Translations under genes and position numbers: made by a program
Notes under the pieces: model-generated
Databases searched by the model: none
Told to the model about the DNA's origin: nothing
What the model saw: only the letters and a program-made list of their open reading frames with translations
Assembly: GCA_034508935.3 (NCBI GenBank)
Contig: CM067444.1
Coordinates: 27,579,966 to 27,643,965 of the forward strand
DNA from: Berghia stephanieae
Lineage: Eukaryota; Mollusca; Gastropoda; Nudibranchia; Aeolidiidae
DNA: 64,000 nucleotides
Direction of reading: 5' to 3'
In this document: in pieces, positions 1 through 14,520 of the stretch
Layout: each line of letters begins with the position of its first letter
Numbering within the stretch: the stretch's first letter is position 1

Positions 1-80
1 GAGGGGAGGAGATGAGGAGGAGGAGGAGGAGGAGGAGGAGGAGGAGGCGGCGGCGGCGGAGGAGGAGGAGAGGAGGAGGA
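1..80. repeat. GGA-rich low-complexity tract
   Basis: Mostly GGA triplets with a short GGC block, cut by the window edge. Confidence 0.9.
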
Positions 81-932
81 AAGTGGCCAATTTATTGGAT
101 CAAAATATCATAGCATTAGATTGAATCTTGAACCGGAAGCGGGAAATTCGTTGTTGCTATGAATAGAACGCATCCTAGCAGTCGCCAAACAGGTTTGGCA
201 AGAAGCGGTCCCAGTTCCATTCAACTGTTTCACATACACACAGCGCGCGATACTTATAGACAGTATTTTAGAGTATTTATCAATGAAAACACCTTAGAAT
301 ACGGACGAGTTTGATATTTTTAGCACACAAGAACCTGCCACTGGGCAGGGCTCGGAAAGAACTCTGCTTGTAGTGTGTTCTTTATAGATTTGTGTTGACG
401 GTTTTCGTTTTCGTGGGTGCATCTTGAAGTGGGGTAAAGCCAAGCCTTCCAAATAAAGGAAAACACATGCAAGAGTAGACCTTTTGCCATCACACTGGAT
501 TATATACTCCATTTGAAAGGTAATTCCTTGAAAACATTTATTTTAGAACTTCATGTTTGTCATAATTCTCATTTTCTTGTTGTTAGAGTTAGAGTCAAAA
601 TTTTACCAAACCCCTCCCTCTATTTTTAATTCAAGCCGAAAGTATCTATCAAAGAATTAATGTGCAATTTATTTAGAGAATTTGTATCATAACTAGATAA
701 ACAATTTTCCCACTTCAGTATAAATATGTCTATCTAATGAATACAAAGTTCTTATTTTTTCAAATAAAAATAATGATCCAGCAAACGTTTTGTTCCTGAT
801 TGAGATTGACCTCTCTCTTAAATAAAGATGCCCAAATGGAACTGACTGTTATTATAACGAATACGTTTTATATTTGTAAAATAGTTTTACAAACGCCATT
901 TATGCCCTGCGTCAAATATATTAGGAGAATCG
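81..932. other. 5' flank of the GPCR gene, no feature recognised
   Basis: AT-rich, without a believable ORF or repeat copy I could place. A promoter or non-coding first exon of the + strand gene could lie here, but I see no decisive TATA box or initiator. Confidence 0.4.
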
Positions 933-964
933 CTTAATGAATGAATGAATGAATGAATGAATGA

Positions 965-1029
<65 letters not shown>

Positions 1030-1030
1030 A
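933..1030. repeat. GAAT then GAT microsatellite
   Basis: About seven GAAT units run into more than twenty GAT units. Poly-Asp and poly-Ser reading frames here are repeat artefacts. Confidence 0.95.
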
Positions 1031-1039
1031 AAAATAATG

Positions 1040-1275
1040 ATCGTAAAAGAGCCAACTGCCTACGCACAGATGGACCTGAAACGGTTCTAGGTGCAGTAAA
1101 TGTTATTTCTGATCCATTTGTCCAACCAGAAATGGTTTGGTTGCTGGGTTTGTTAGATCTGGCAAAAGTGTTAAGCAATAGACTAGCATCCTATCCAAAT
1201 GTGAACGAGCAATTGCCATCGTCCATATAACACTAGAGAAACCTGTATGAACTCCACCTCCAGGGGCCACATAGA
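1040..1275 (+). mobile_element. Degraded SINE-B copy
   Basis: 'gctgggtttgttagatctgg', 'gcatcctatccaaa' and 'aacctg..tgaactc' follow the order of the better SINE-B copies at 15.8 and 54.2 kb. The tRNA-like head is barely recognisable. It explains the ORF across this stretch. Confidence 0.5.
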
Positions 1276-1448
1276 TCGCAATGACTATTTTATTTCATCT
1301 CTAGCGGATTCGAAAAAAAAAATGAAATCCTTGTTTACCCATTACTGAATAGATTAGTGATGAAGGATGCACCCAAGGCTTATAGTGAATTTAACTTTCA
1401 AGATCAATCATAAAATTGAGTTTTCTTTTTCTTATTTCCAATCAAGAG

Positions 1449-1689
1449 ATGGGGAGCCATTTGGTATCATGTGTATTTTTGATGGCATTAGTATTTGGAG
1501 TCAGAGGCCAGACATGCAGTTCATCTCTACCAAGTGAGTGTTACTTTACTGGAGCAGGTACCATCTCTGCTGGAAGTGCTAACAGCAATAGTTACTTTGC
1601 TATTGGCGGTCTGTTCGACATTCATGAAGAAGAGGATGGCTCCTACTGTGGATTCAAAAATCTCTCAGGAAGGAATGACTAATTTATTG
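1449..1689 (+). CDS. Class C GPCR exon 1: signal peptide and start of ligand domain
   Basis: The ATG at 1449 follows a pyrimidine-rich stretch ending in AATCAAG, so a 5' UTR intron may end here. It opens MGSHLVSCVFLMALVFGVRG, a typical signal peptide, so I prefer it to the in-frame ATG at 1416. 'YFAIGGLFDIHEEE' is the family's first strand. In the printed sequence the frame closes at 1680. The +1 frame after the A5 run at 1656-1660 reads ISQEGMTNLL and reaches the donor at 1690 (gttagt) in phase 0, which exon 2 needs. The domain therefore crosses a one-base slip. Confidence 0.8.
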
Positions 1690-4600
1690 GTTAGTTTTAT
1701 CTTTGTATTTCTTACCAGTTAAGTTGACAACAATTTCTTTAAGTTTAGCAACGGACTTTTTATCAAATTGTATTGATTTTTGATAGAGATAAATAGCTAA
1801 AGCTAGTTCGTTTATTAAACAAATTATATTGCTCTTTATTCCTCAGTTCTTCTGGGATGTAACATATAGGAACGAATTTGATATAAATTACCCATAATTT
1901 ACCCATTTGATGAAAACTAAATCCAAAAACAGAACACGACAAAATGCCATCTTCACACATCATCACATCATTGATGATCATGATGATCATCATTCTCACA
2001 TATTTCTCATTACATATCCTTTATCATCATTTACGACACCTTTATTATCAATGCTGTTTCTATAACTAATGATATCTAGCACAACTTGACTTTCTTTATG
2101 ACAAAATCAATTGGTCAACCTTCTTGATTCACAGGCATTCTACTGGAGTATCAACAAATATGCTAATGAGATTCTGCAGGGAAGGCAGATGGCTGTTGGA
2201 GCTATTGCTTTTGACAGCTGTATGCGACCAGACCAGGTTAGCTAATTTCATATCTAATCAGTTATCAATCAATATGCTCTGTTTATTCACCACTACATAA
2301 TTCTATCTCATACTATCGAATCTGTGGTTGCAATTTACTTTCACCTTAATCCTTTAAGAATCAACTTTAATTTTTCTTCAACTGACATAAAATCATTTAA
2401 TTTTCAAGAGGATAGTCTGTGTTGCATCAATATGTTACTGTCACGGCTTTTTAATTCCGAAAATGACACATCTCTTTTAATAATCAGATGAATATTGAAT
2501 AAGTAATTAAGAAATCTTACATGTGTAATAATGAGTTACGAGACAATTAAGATTGATGAGGATTTAGAGACCACCTGGTTTAAAACAAAATTGCCTGCGT
2601 AAAATAGATTGCACATACATCTATTAGCCTAAAACACTACAAATCTAGATGTTCCTCATGTATAACTAAGTTAAAGTGGTCCTTTTGAAATACTGATCTG
2701 TAGGAGTTTGTCCCGCTCTCTGTAGTGATAAATGGACAATATCAATTACCTCGTTTTGGATAGGACGATGGCCCATTGCATTTACTTCCAATCAGATCTA
2801 ACACATCTAGTACCATGTCACTGCTTGGTGGACAAATGGTCAGTAAAAAAATCAACCCACATCAACTAAACCGATATTGAAATAAATATTAATTCACTAT
2901 AATTTTTAAAGAAAAATCTATCAGGGAAAAAACAAACAAACAAACAAACCAACACACCCCCCCCTCCCCCCCCCCCCCCCCCCCCACGAAAGAAAAACCA
3001 ACAACAAACAATCATTACATATATGTTTTCTTAATTACAGACTATTGAGAATGTGCTCAGCTTCTCTCATTGCAAAGTCCAAGTCCAGGGCCTGAGTCAA
3101 CAGAATGTTGTTGCATACGTTGGACCATACTCAAACATGGACACTCATAGAGCTGGAATGCTTGCTGAGGATTTAAAAATTACTTTAATGAGCCCTGGTG
3201 CTCATGCTTTAGGTAGAACAATTATCATTAACGCTTTGATATTAACAAGTATTTTTTCAATGTTGATTTCAGCTTATAGATTGTCATTTGACAAAGGTGA
3301 TTCTAGCCTCTTTGTCTTTAATGACTCATAATAGAGTTGTAGTAAGATGAATAAATTAATGCAGACGTTCTCAATCACTCTAGACAGATACTACATTTGA
3401 AACTAATTTTGTATTTTGGAGTGACGGATGGCATCGACTGTAGAGTTTTTCTGTCGCGGGAAATGTAAATGTTGCTTCTCAAAGTGCGAAGAAATGAAAA
3501 ACAATGTGAAATTGAATATAAGCTTCAATTTAATTACAAAAACAGATCAAATGTACGTTTCGGGTTTCCCCTTTGTCAACAAAACAGGATGAATGAAACA
3601 CTACAGATGAATGAGATAATGTAGTAGTGGTGTTGTTAAGATGAATAAAAAAAAACCCAATGGTTTATCAGTGTTTATACCACTGGGACTTAGGAACTTC
3701 AAAACAAACTCTGTGGAAAGGGGGGGGGGGGGGGGGTAACATGGAAAGGTGATGTTTTAGACACAGTAATGTATGAGAGGCCATATGCAATAGTCTCAGT
3801 CAGACAATGTCCTCCACATTGCAGGACACAGCATTGTGGTATGGACAGGTCGCTGAGGCAATCATTAAAGGAGGTGAAGACATTGAAAATGCACTACATT
3901 AATTGTTAGTAAGTTCCAGCTCAGCCCCATCTTACGTTGGCAGTCAACATCAGGTTTCTGAGCATAATTGAGACCTTATTGTAGACAAAGAAGAATGCAT
4001 CACAATTTTTAAAAAGATTTTCTTTTAGATATGTCGTAATATCAGCAGTAATACTCAGTCCAACTGAGAATAGGAAGAAGAATGTGTTTGACAAAGGGCA
4101 TGTGTTTTTAAAAAAAACCCAGATATTACACACATTCTAGGCAAACAAAAACTTCCTTTCTTTTGATCCATTTTCCCATATTATACTATTGCAGGTTTGA
4201 ATCAAAAAACTCTCCTCAAAGTAAGACCCGGTCAAGCTTATGACCTCAAGGCCATACATGCTTTCTTGGAGCACCAAAAGGCTGAGTTTGTAATGGTGAT
4301 CTACACTCCAAAATCGCAAATGGCTTATAAAGAGATGATGGAACTGCTGAATAAGAAACCAATAGGCTCCAATAGTAAATTATGCCACAAGTTGGAATTT
4401 ATGCTTGAGGATGAATCTTCAGACGATAATGTGAGATTTTCTCTAATTTATTCATATTCTGTTATCCATCTAGGAATGACTTAACACCTTTACAAAACCA
4501 TACTGAAGAGTTTTGTAATAAAAAAGATGAATCACATAGAATTCTCTTTATTTGTGCGGCTATGTGGTCTCGTGGTATGACACTCACTTTTAGATTGGAA

Positions 4601-7600
4601 GGTCCTGGGTTCGAGCCTCACTCGGTGCATAGTTGAGTCCTTGGAAAAGGCTCTTTACTCACATTCTCTCACCGTACTCAGGTGTAAAATGAGTACCTGG
4701 CCGTTAACAGCGTTGTCTCTGTCAGAAAAAAAAAGTATTATCGCCTAACAGATGTCATGTCTACATGTTACGTGTTGCTGTTGGTCAGGGACCCTCTGTA
4801 AAGCGCTTTGAGCACATTTAGTGGAGATCCTATATGTTAAATGTTGCCATTGGCTAGGAACCGACTGTAAAGCACTTTGAGCACATGTAATGAATATTTT
4901 TAAAAAGTAGTCCTTCGGAGCCATATGCCCATGGAGCCAGAGTTTATCCTGGTTTCTATAGTGTGAAACGGACAATAGCAATTGCTTGCTACCCTTGGAT
5001 AGGATGCTATTCTATCGCAAAGTACTTTCCACCAGATCTATCAGACCCAGCTACCCAATCACTGTTTGGTGGACAGGGGGGAGGGGGGGTCAGAAAAACA
5101 TCTCGACTGCACCCGGGATGGTCCCTTTGCTTGTGAAGGGAGTGCTCTACCAACTAAGCTATTGGAACTCCCTTGTATTGAATATTACACCACATAAAAT
5201 CTCAAGTTTTGACATGGACTTTTACATTTTGTTTGTGAGAAAAGACTAATATTCTTATCTGTCTCAGGGGTTGTTTTAATCATTTATTTTGTTTAATAAA
5301 CTGACACTTCATTGTAACGACTCAGCTCAGACTTTGTTAATTCAATTTATTTATTATCAATCTTATGGTAAATTCAAAATAAATATATAATACAGCCAAC
5401 TCAGACGGAGTTCTTTCAGTAATTAACACAAAACAATCGTCTAACAAATGTTTCTAAGGAACAAAGAGTGCTTAAACATTCGCACAGTCAACATTCATAC
5501 TCACATGCAAAACATGCAAAACACAAAATGCGTAACGCTACAAAGGATTCTAACATAATTATACACAGCCGAACAACTACATTCGCACATAGCCAAACAA
5601 CTTCTATATACTATAATACATGTCACAGTCATAACCTTTCCATTACCAATTGATGCATATTTGTATGAAAACTAATATTTTTGCCTATCAATCTTCAGAT
5701 CAAAGCAGTTGCCGAGGACCTGGTGAAATACAGCGTGGCTAAATATGTTGTGCCACTTCTGTCGAAGACGGCGACAAAGACACTGATGGAAATGACTGCA
5801 AAATTGAATAATCAGAACTTAATTTACATCCTTCACTCTGACATCGGCAGAGACGTGTAAGTTTATTTCATTGAATTGCAGCAATGTTAATCCATGTATT
5901 CAACTGTCCCCACTACAATTGGTTATATGTAACTCACAGTTTCTGGGCGGGGTTCCCTACCTCCCATAGTGGGCAGGGAGGTACTTGCTGTGTCTTCTAT
6001 ACCCCTATATCTGTTTTCCAACTTGCTTTCTGTGTTTGTCTTGAAATGAGATTACTTGGTTTTGTCCTGGGCCTTGTCGAATGCCCTGGCTGAGAGGGAA
6101 ACAGTCAAAGTATAGTTAGTTTTGGGAAATGACATTTTTTTCCTTGTAAATCATCTCTCTGTTATGTACTGTTATTTTGTTTTATTCTTAAAATATGGTT
6201 TGTAAACATTTGAGTGTGTTCCTCTTAGTGGGGGGGGGGGGGGGGGAACTTGTGCTGGTGTCTGGGTGAGACATTTAGGTGATCTCAAACTAAGCACTCG
6301 TACATTGATAGTGTGCTCTTGGAATCTAAATCTGTTTCCTATTTGAACCTTTTCCCCTTGTCTTACTCATTCCTCAAGTCCCTTTACTTGTACATGTAGA
6401 ATGTTTTTACTATCTAATTTTCTTCCTTTTTACTGGCGTTGATATGACCTAAATGTCGCCGTAAAGCCCTTAAAAACAAACAAAACAACTCAAAGTTTCC
6501 AAACAGTAGGTAATATGTGGGGATGAATACAACCCTAAATAGTGAGTTTAGAATTGAAATTAATATAAGAAATAAGAACGTTGGATCTTTTGCAATAAAA
6601 AATATTCTATTTATTGTTTATCTTTAAAAAGAAAAATCGAAATTTATTTGTCCCATGTTTCATGTCTGTGGCTAAAAAATAGATGTCCAGTATCTAGTTC
6701 ATTACAACATAATATCATTTTGAGACACTTGATCACATGTCTGTATAAATATTACATATAAAATGCAAGCAACTGTCTGGAAGAATCTGAAAAGGTGAGA
6801 ATGAAATAGTGCCAGACAAAAGAGAATGAGAGACCAAAAGAAAATAATCTGTCTTGACTGGTAATCAAACCTCAGATTTCCTGATTACCCGTCTTGAGAT
6901 ATCTCATTCGTCCTTCATGTTTCATTCATCATGTTTTGTTGATAAAGGGGAAATCCAAAACGTCCACAGTATCTGTCTTCATCTCATAAATTGAAGCTTA
7001 TTATTCAATACTTATCTTTGTATTTTACCTTTCAACTTCAAGCAGCAACATTTTCATTATATTTTATTAAGGAGAACGTATATTGTTTCTTAAATTAACA
7101 AAAACTCCAATCTGACATTTCTAGTCATCATATTGAAAAAGTAATTTTCGGCATCTGGTTCATCCTTACATAATACCTCATAAGTTGATGGGTCACACAT
7201 GCATAACGGAATATTTCTCTGTCGTCGATCTGGCTTTTTAGTAATGTATTTATGTTTTCATTGTTTTTTTTTAATTGTTGGATGAAGAAGGGCTTTTGGT
7301 ATTTTGGTCTTTTTTTTTTGTTTGTTTGACGCTGTTATATTCATTTTGTTTATTACTTTTTATAATCCACACCTTCTAGCAGCTTAGTTTCACTTAAACA
7401 ATATTTATATGATTTATCCATTATCTTCCCAGAAACTACGTAAAAGAACATGCCATCATTGTTGAACCAGCTTTACCTGTAGGAAATGAATTGGCTGTGC
7501 TCACAGCATTCAATAACTTTCTCAAGGATGTCAATTCCAATGCTACTCAATTTGCCAGCCTGAATCGTCTAGACGTCAGCAACCCTTGGCTGTCGGCTTT

Positions 7601-10600
7601 CATCCAGCAGAATATGTAAGCATGGCTTTCGTCTCTCGTGACATTTGACCTTAAAGCAGCAAGGATAGCCTCAACTTTTCATCTTTCTCATATTTCAATT
7701 CTAATTCTGGAGTACAGAATTATTAAAGTGATAAGTAATATGAACTTTCTGGGTGGGGTTCCTGACCTCCCATAGTGGGCAGGGAGGCACTTACTGTGTT
7801 GCCAAGTTGCCTTCTGTCTTTGTCTTGGAATGGGATTACTTGTCCTGGCCCTGGCCTGATACCCTGGCTGGAAGAGAAACAGTCAAATGTATAGTTATGG
7901 GAAATTATATTTTTGTCTTGTAAATCACCTATCTGTCATGCACTGTATTATTTTTGTTTTACATATATATGATATGTAAACGTTTGAGTGTGTTCCTCTT
8001 ATTAGGGATTGGTGCTTGTGTCAGGACGAGACATTTAGGTGATCGCAAACTTAATACATTGATAGTGTGCTCTTGGAATCTACATCTGACTGTTCCCTAT
8101 TTGAACTAATTTTCCTTTGTTTTATTTACCCCCCTCCCCTCCTCCCCCTATTTTTATCTGGTTTATTTACTACAATTGTTGTCAATGTTGATCTCTTCAG
8201 CAAACTTCCCGACCTGTTTAGTGCACCTTCTCCAATGGCCATGAATGTGTGGCGAACAATCCTCAGTGTCAGATACATAATAGATGTAAGTAGTAGCATT
8301 TTGTATTAATTTTGTATTAGAATAAGAATCTGAAAAAAGTGCGTATGAAACAGTGCTGAAATATAAATTCAAGAACAACACATCCCAAAACATCGGTCTC
8401 CCTGGACTGAGGATCAAAACTCTGGCCACCTGTGTTTCCTAACTTGTCACTCTGATATTTTAGAAAGCAATTTTGTCCAAAATACGCAAATGGGAGAAGC
8501 TGTGCAAGAATATGAGTAAATGAAATTGGACAAAAAGTGGCCTCATTTATTGAAATTGTTAGTTTTTTTTTTGTATTTTGACACTTACTCAAAGTGATAC
8601 TAATCTGCTAAAAGCTGTAGACTGTAAAGAGCAATAAAAAAAAATGAATATAACAGCCTCAAAAAAGAAGATAATGTAAATGTTGCTGCTCGAAGCTCGA
8701 AGAAATAGATAATAATGTGAAATCGAATATAAGCTTCAATTTAGTTACAAAAACATATCAAATGAACGTTTCGGGTTTCCCCTTTATCAACAAAACAGGA
8801 TGAATGAAACACCACAGATGAATGAGATAATGTGGTATTGACGTAGTTAAGATGAATAAAGAAAAAGGGCTAAGGAATGATATGTTTTGGACCACAAAAC
8901 AGGTCTTGAATCAAACGGGTATTAAATCGTGTTTGTCAGATGTCAGAGATTGACTTGGAACAGAAATTTTATATTTTCCTTTTTTTGCACTTTTAAGTAA
9001 TTATTTTATTTCTTCTCAATAAAACAAGATGCATTCAAACCCTGTCTACTATTTCTGGCTATAAATTCAATTTTCAATTGATGTTCATTGGGTGAACCTG
9101 GTACTGATGCAGGATTTTTAAAGCCTTTGTGTGGCTATGTGGTCTGGTGGTATGACACTCACCTTTGGATGGGAAGGTCCTGGGTTCGAGCCCCAATCTG
9201 AGTAGCACATAAATGAATCCTTGAAAATAGCTCTTTACTCAGTTCTCTCACTGTACTCAGGTGTAAAATGAGTACCTGGCCATTAACAGTGTTGTATGTG
9301 TCAGAAAAAAAAATTGTAATATTGCCTAACATCCGTCATATCTCGTCCAATATGCTATATGTTGCTGTTGGCCAGGGACCTTTTGTAAAGCGCTTTGAGC
9401 ATGTTTAGATGATATTGCGCTCTATAAAAAAAGCTTGTGTTTAAAATAAAAATTACCTGAAATTTGTGATTTAAATTATATCCCCATATGTCAGCACCGA
9501 TGCTCGAACCAGATATCTACAAGAGATTTTAAAGTTAAAAGGTCCAAGGTGTCAAATGTTGGTTTTATGTCTTTGAGAGACTATTTTCTTTGCTTCGATA
9601 AAACATAGATTTAACCAAAGTCTCACCACATTTAACCTGTTTATACAATAACTTAAATTCAATTTATGACATCTAAATCACCCAGGCACATTAGCATTTT
9701 AATGGCCTTAGGTCTAACACCTAATGCTTTGCCGCCTTGTTTTATCTAATTGAACCCGTCATGAAAAAATTGCATTTATTGCAACAGGGAATGCACCAAG
9801 GAATCATCAATAAATGTGCAAGGTTCTCTGCCAGTAACTACCAATTCTGTGACCAGTTGCGTAACTTGCCAGGCCACTTGGATGAGCTCTATCAGGTCAT
9901 CAAAGGAGATCATTTTGGAGATGATGGACAGTTGAAGTCTGCATTCATTCTACACAACTATTATGTTTACGATGTTCAAAAGGGATATATCAAAGTAAGT
10001 GAAAATATATGTATTTATGATGGATGAGGACAAGAGATACAGACTGACAATTTCCACTTTATATATGATTTTTTTTTTTGTTTTGTTTGGTAATTAATCA
10101 ATTCAAATGTCTTTCGTTAAAATAAGTTACTAATGTTAGTGAGTAATATCGGTGTAAGTATGTGTGTGTATCTTCGTGTATGAATGTAAATGTATCTGTG
10201 ATTGAGTTTGTGTGCATGTGTATGTATTTTTTTTTCTTCATATGTATTCTCAAAATTGTCAAAGAATGAATGTTCGAATAGAGCACACGGTATCCTCCAC
10301 AATGAGGCTCTTGGTGCTTTAAATTACATCAACACAAAACAATATGAAAAGTACATGACATCAAAAAAAGAAATGTTTTCAAGGATTTCTCGAAAACAGA
10401 CAATGATTTGGATTCTCGGATGCTCTGTGTAATGGTGTTCCATACAGACGGACCAAAATTGAGAAAGGGACCTTGTTCTCACCTTTGTACGAATGTGTGG
10501 GATAGCCAAATGAGCAACGGGTCCCATTTATACTGTTTTATCTTTTTTTTTTCTATCAGATTGGAAGTATTAGAGGAAACCAGGACACTGCAGACATCAC

Positions 10601-13600
10601 AGAGGACCTGAAAGTCATGTATCCAGCTGCTTTCTCTGGATCCTTGTGCCCCGATCTTCTCTCCTGCTGCCAAATGCCAACCACTGCAGCTGTCACGGTC
10701 CCCAATACTAACCCTCCATCCACCGACTCAGTCACCAAAGGTCCAACTGATTCCATGTGAGTCGATGTGTATTTGAATTGAGCTTTTATAAAGCGCAATA
10801 TCCACAAAACGTGCTCAAAGCGCTTTACAAAGGGGTCTCTGGACAACAGCAATATTTAACATGTAAGACGGGACATGACGCCTGTTAGGCGATATTACAA
10901 TTTCTTTGGGACATAGACAATGCTGTTAACAGCCAGATACTCATTTTACACCTGAGTACAGTGAGAGAATGTGAGTAAAGAGTCTTTTCCAAGGATTCAA
11001 ATATGCACCGAGCGAGGCTTGAACCCAGGACCTTCCAATCTGAAAGCGAGTGTCATACCACTAGACCACATAACCGCACATTTATATGTGACCTACCAAC
11101 TCAAAAAAGTATTATGCCAGGGTGGTATTAGTAAAAAATCAAGAACCACTATGTCTTGTAGAAGTCTTTGTCAAAAATATAAAACTTGGGTTGAGTTCAT
11201 TTTTGTGGTCTTGTGGTATGACACTCGCTTTCTTGGTTGGATGGGAGCATCACCCTTGAATCATATACCTATGATGTTCGCATGGGTGTACGATCCGATA
11301 GTGATGTCGTTTCTTCTTCTCTTTACTAGCCTATCCTGCTTCTTTGGTTTGTGATTGTATTTTTGACAGGGGATATTTTTTTTCTGTAAATCTTCTGCCT
11401 GTTTGTTCTTGGTTATTTATAATTTAGCTTATGATATCTTTAGGTTATGATTTTGATTTACATTTGTACTATTTTTGTTAGATTGCTTGTTTTTTTGTTT
11501 CAGCGGTCTCTCATATAACCTCAATTGTGTTGGAAGAGACCTAAAGCAACAAACAAACAAAACAAACACTCGCTTTCGCATCGGAACGTCCTGGGTTCGA
11601 GCCTCACTCAGTGCATATTTTTGAGTCCTTGGAAAAGGCTCTTTACCCACATTCTCTCACTGTACTCAGGTGTAAATTGAGTACCTGGCTGTTAAAGCGC
11701 TTTCTCTGTTGGAAAAAAAGTGTAATGTTGCCTCTCAGGCGTCATGTTTCATTCTACGCTTTGCTGTTAGCTAGGTACCCTTTGTATAGCGCTTTGAGCA
11801 TGTTTTGCGGATATTGTGCTATAAAATTTTTTTTTTAAATCTCAAGATTAAAGTATACAGTCTGACTGTCAGTTGGTTTGTATGAAGAAGTTATAGGTTT
11901 TGAAGAGGTATAACTGTAATGAACATTTATTCTGGGTCTGGTCTTTTGACCTCCTTTGGTGGGCATGAGGTTACTTGCTGTGTCTTCTATCCCCCTACAT
12001 CTGTTTTCGAGTTGCTTTCTGTCTTTGTCTTGGAATGGTATTGCTTGATTTTGTCCTGGCCCTTGCCAGAGTCCATTTGAGAGGGAAACAGTCAAATGTA
12101 TCGTGTTAGTTTTCGGAGGTGATATTTTTACCTGTTACGGACTGATTGTTATATTTTTGTTTTTGATATTTTTTTCCTTGTAAATCATCTCTCTGTTATG
12201 TATTGTATTATGTTTAGTTTACATATCATATTATATGATTTGTATACATTTGAGTGTTTTCCTTTTAGTAGGATCCTGTGCTGGTGCCTGGATGAGACTT
12301 TTAAGTGATCTTAATATTGATTGATTGATAGTATGCTCTTGAAATCTACATCTGTTCCCTATTTGAACCAATTCCCCTTTGTCTTACTTTTTCTTGGGTG
12401 CTTTAACTCTTTCAGTGCTGAGGCTATATTCGCATTTTTGTCACAAAATGGCTGACACCTGATTGAGGCAGCGTGAAAATGACAAGCTAAGACAAACTGG
12501 CATTCGAATTCTGTGCAAAATCTCAATGAAAATCCCCCCCCCCCCCCCCCCCTCCATATGGCCAATTAAATGTTCTGATGAAAGAAATGACACCATTGGT
12601 TCAATAGATAGAACTTTTGTAGAAAGTAGGATTGGATTACATATTGTGTTTGTCTTTCAAGACCGGCTACACTGTGCGGCCATTGGCCAGTAGAACAGAT
12701 TCTGCTCTGGCCGCACAGTGCAGCCAATGCGTTGAAATTGTAATTCTAGAATTATTGACTATTCCATTTGCTTTATTATTACTGGCGCTGATATGATCTA
12801 AATGAGTTGCAAATGCTGGAAAACCCTTATAAACAACAAAACAAAACAACAACTATTTATTACATTTACAGAGTTTGATTGATTTTTGATAAAATGTTTC
12901 AACTATATGTTATATTATATCTTCTTACAGTTATGTTCTCTATCCAATGGATAAAGAAATTACAGGAGCCTTTTCTAACATGGATCGTGATGACGATGAT
13001 TATGGAACTCGATTTGATTTGGATCAGAAATGGATCCTCGCCCTTGGAGTCTTAGCTGGTGAGATGGTCAAAGACATCAAAATATTGCATTTTCAAACTC
13101 AGAATGTTTATGCAACTTGTCTGCAAAACAGACATTGTAAAGGGTGCGAGAAAAAATAGAATGGAAAAAAAATTATAACGCTATTTTGATACGAAGTTAA
13201 AAATAAAGAATATACGAAAGTTTACATGCCACAAGAACAAAACCTTAATTTTAAAAATTCCCTATTGGTTAAGAAACTATACCAAACTCGTATTAAAATC
13301 ATGATTAATCGAAAGTTTCCAAACTTGCATCTTGTTTTAGCAGTCCAGTGTTACAAGTGTAAGAAGGTGACCTGTTAAGTTGAAAATCAAATGACCGATT
13401 GGGACGGAATCTGGAATAAGTTGCTTTGTCTTCTAACAATGCTACATGTTTTTCAGTATAGGCAGATCATAATAATATTTGATCTATTTCTTATGATGAA
13501 TGGAGTCCAATGAGTCCTGACTTGAATCCAATGGATTACAGCATTTGGTCATTGGTGTCCAATATGGTTTAAAAGGGTCGGATAATTGTACAACGTTGTA

Positions 13601-14307
13601 CACAGAAGCAGAGTTAAAAGAGTCAATTGGAAATGCATGGGATGAAATCTTAGTTCAATACAGTAGAAAACCAATTAGATCATGGGAAAAAAGGATATGT
13701 ACAGTCATAAAGCAATATGGGGGATCAACGGCGGATCACATCAAAATTTGAGAATTAAGTCCAAAATATTTTATATGGCAAATTTGTGTTGTGTCTATTA
13801 AAACAGTTGTCATATTGGGGCAACGTAGCTCAGCAATACGGTCTTTGCTTCATACCTGGAAGGTATCAAGTTCGACCACACACTGCTGCGCTGTGTGGAT
13901 TTGAGCAAGTCACCTCACCCTAGCTCAATTTGCAGCACTGTACTGCGGCTGATGCCTGGGTTATCCCAGTCTTCCCTTGGAATAGACCCTAGAGAAAAAT
14001 TTCCCCTATGGGATGAATAAAGGGAATTTTATTTTATTTTATTTATATTAATATTTTTGAATATATTTTTCTGAAAGCCTGTTTACATAAAATTCAATAG
14101 ATTATTTTGATTGTGGTGAAATTTTTATTTTACATCGGTTATAGTCTGGCAGCGAGAGGGTTCTAAACTTTTCTCATTCTTTTTTCTCATGCCCAATATA
14201 TATAATGAACTTGAGCATAATGAAATTCCCACACAGCACATGTCCGACTTTGCGGTTAATTGGCATTAGAGATTTCAATTAATTCATTAAATAATAAGAA
14301 TATAATA

Positions 14308-14381
<74 letters not shown>

Positions 14382-14414
14382 GTAATAAAAATGATAATAA
14401 TAATAATAATAATA

Positions 14415-14462
<48 letters not shown>

Positions 14463-14483
14463 TAATAAATAATAATAATAATA

Positions 14484-14520
<37 letters not shown>

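Noticed and set aside
961-1230. Poly-Asp protein with a 65-residue tail
   Set aside because: The start is a GAT microsatellite and the tail matches a degraded SINE-B body.
2770-2850. Possible extra receptor exon between AG and GT
   Set aside because: Sequence is a reverse SINE-B fragment, and exons 2 and 3 already join in phase 0.
4560-4640. tRNA gene
   Set aside because: Part of a multi-copy SINE head; no acceptor-stem pairing or intact cloverleaf. The same holds for the heads at 13.8, 15.8, 19.8, 27.2, 42.5 and 54.2 kb.
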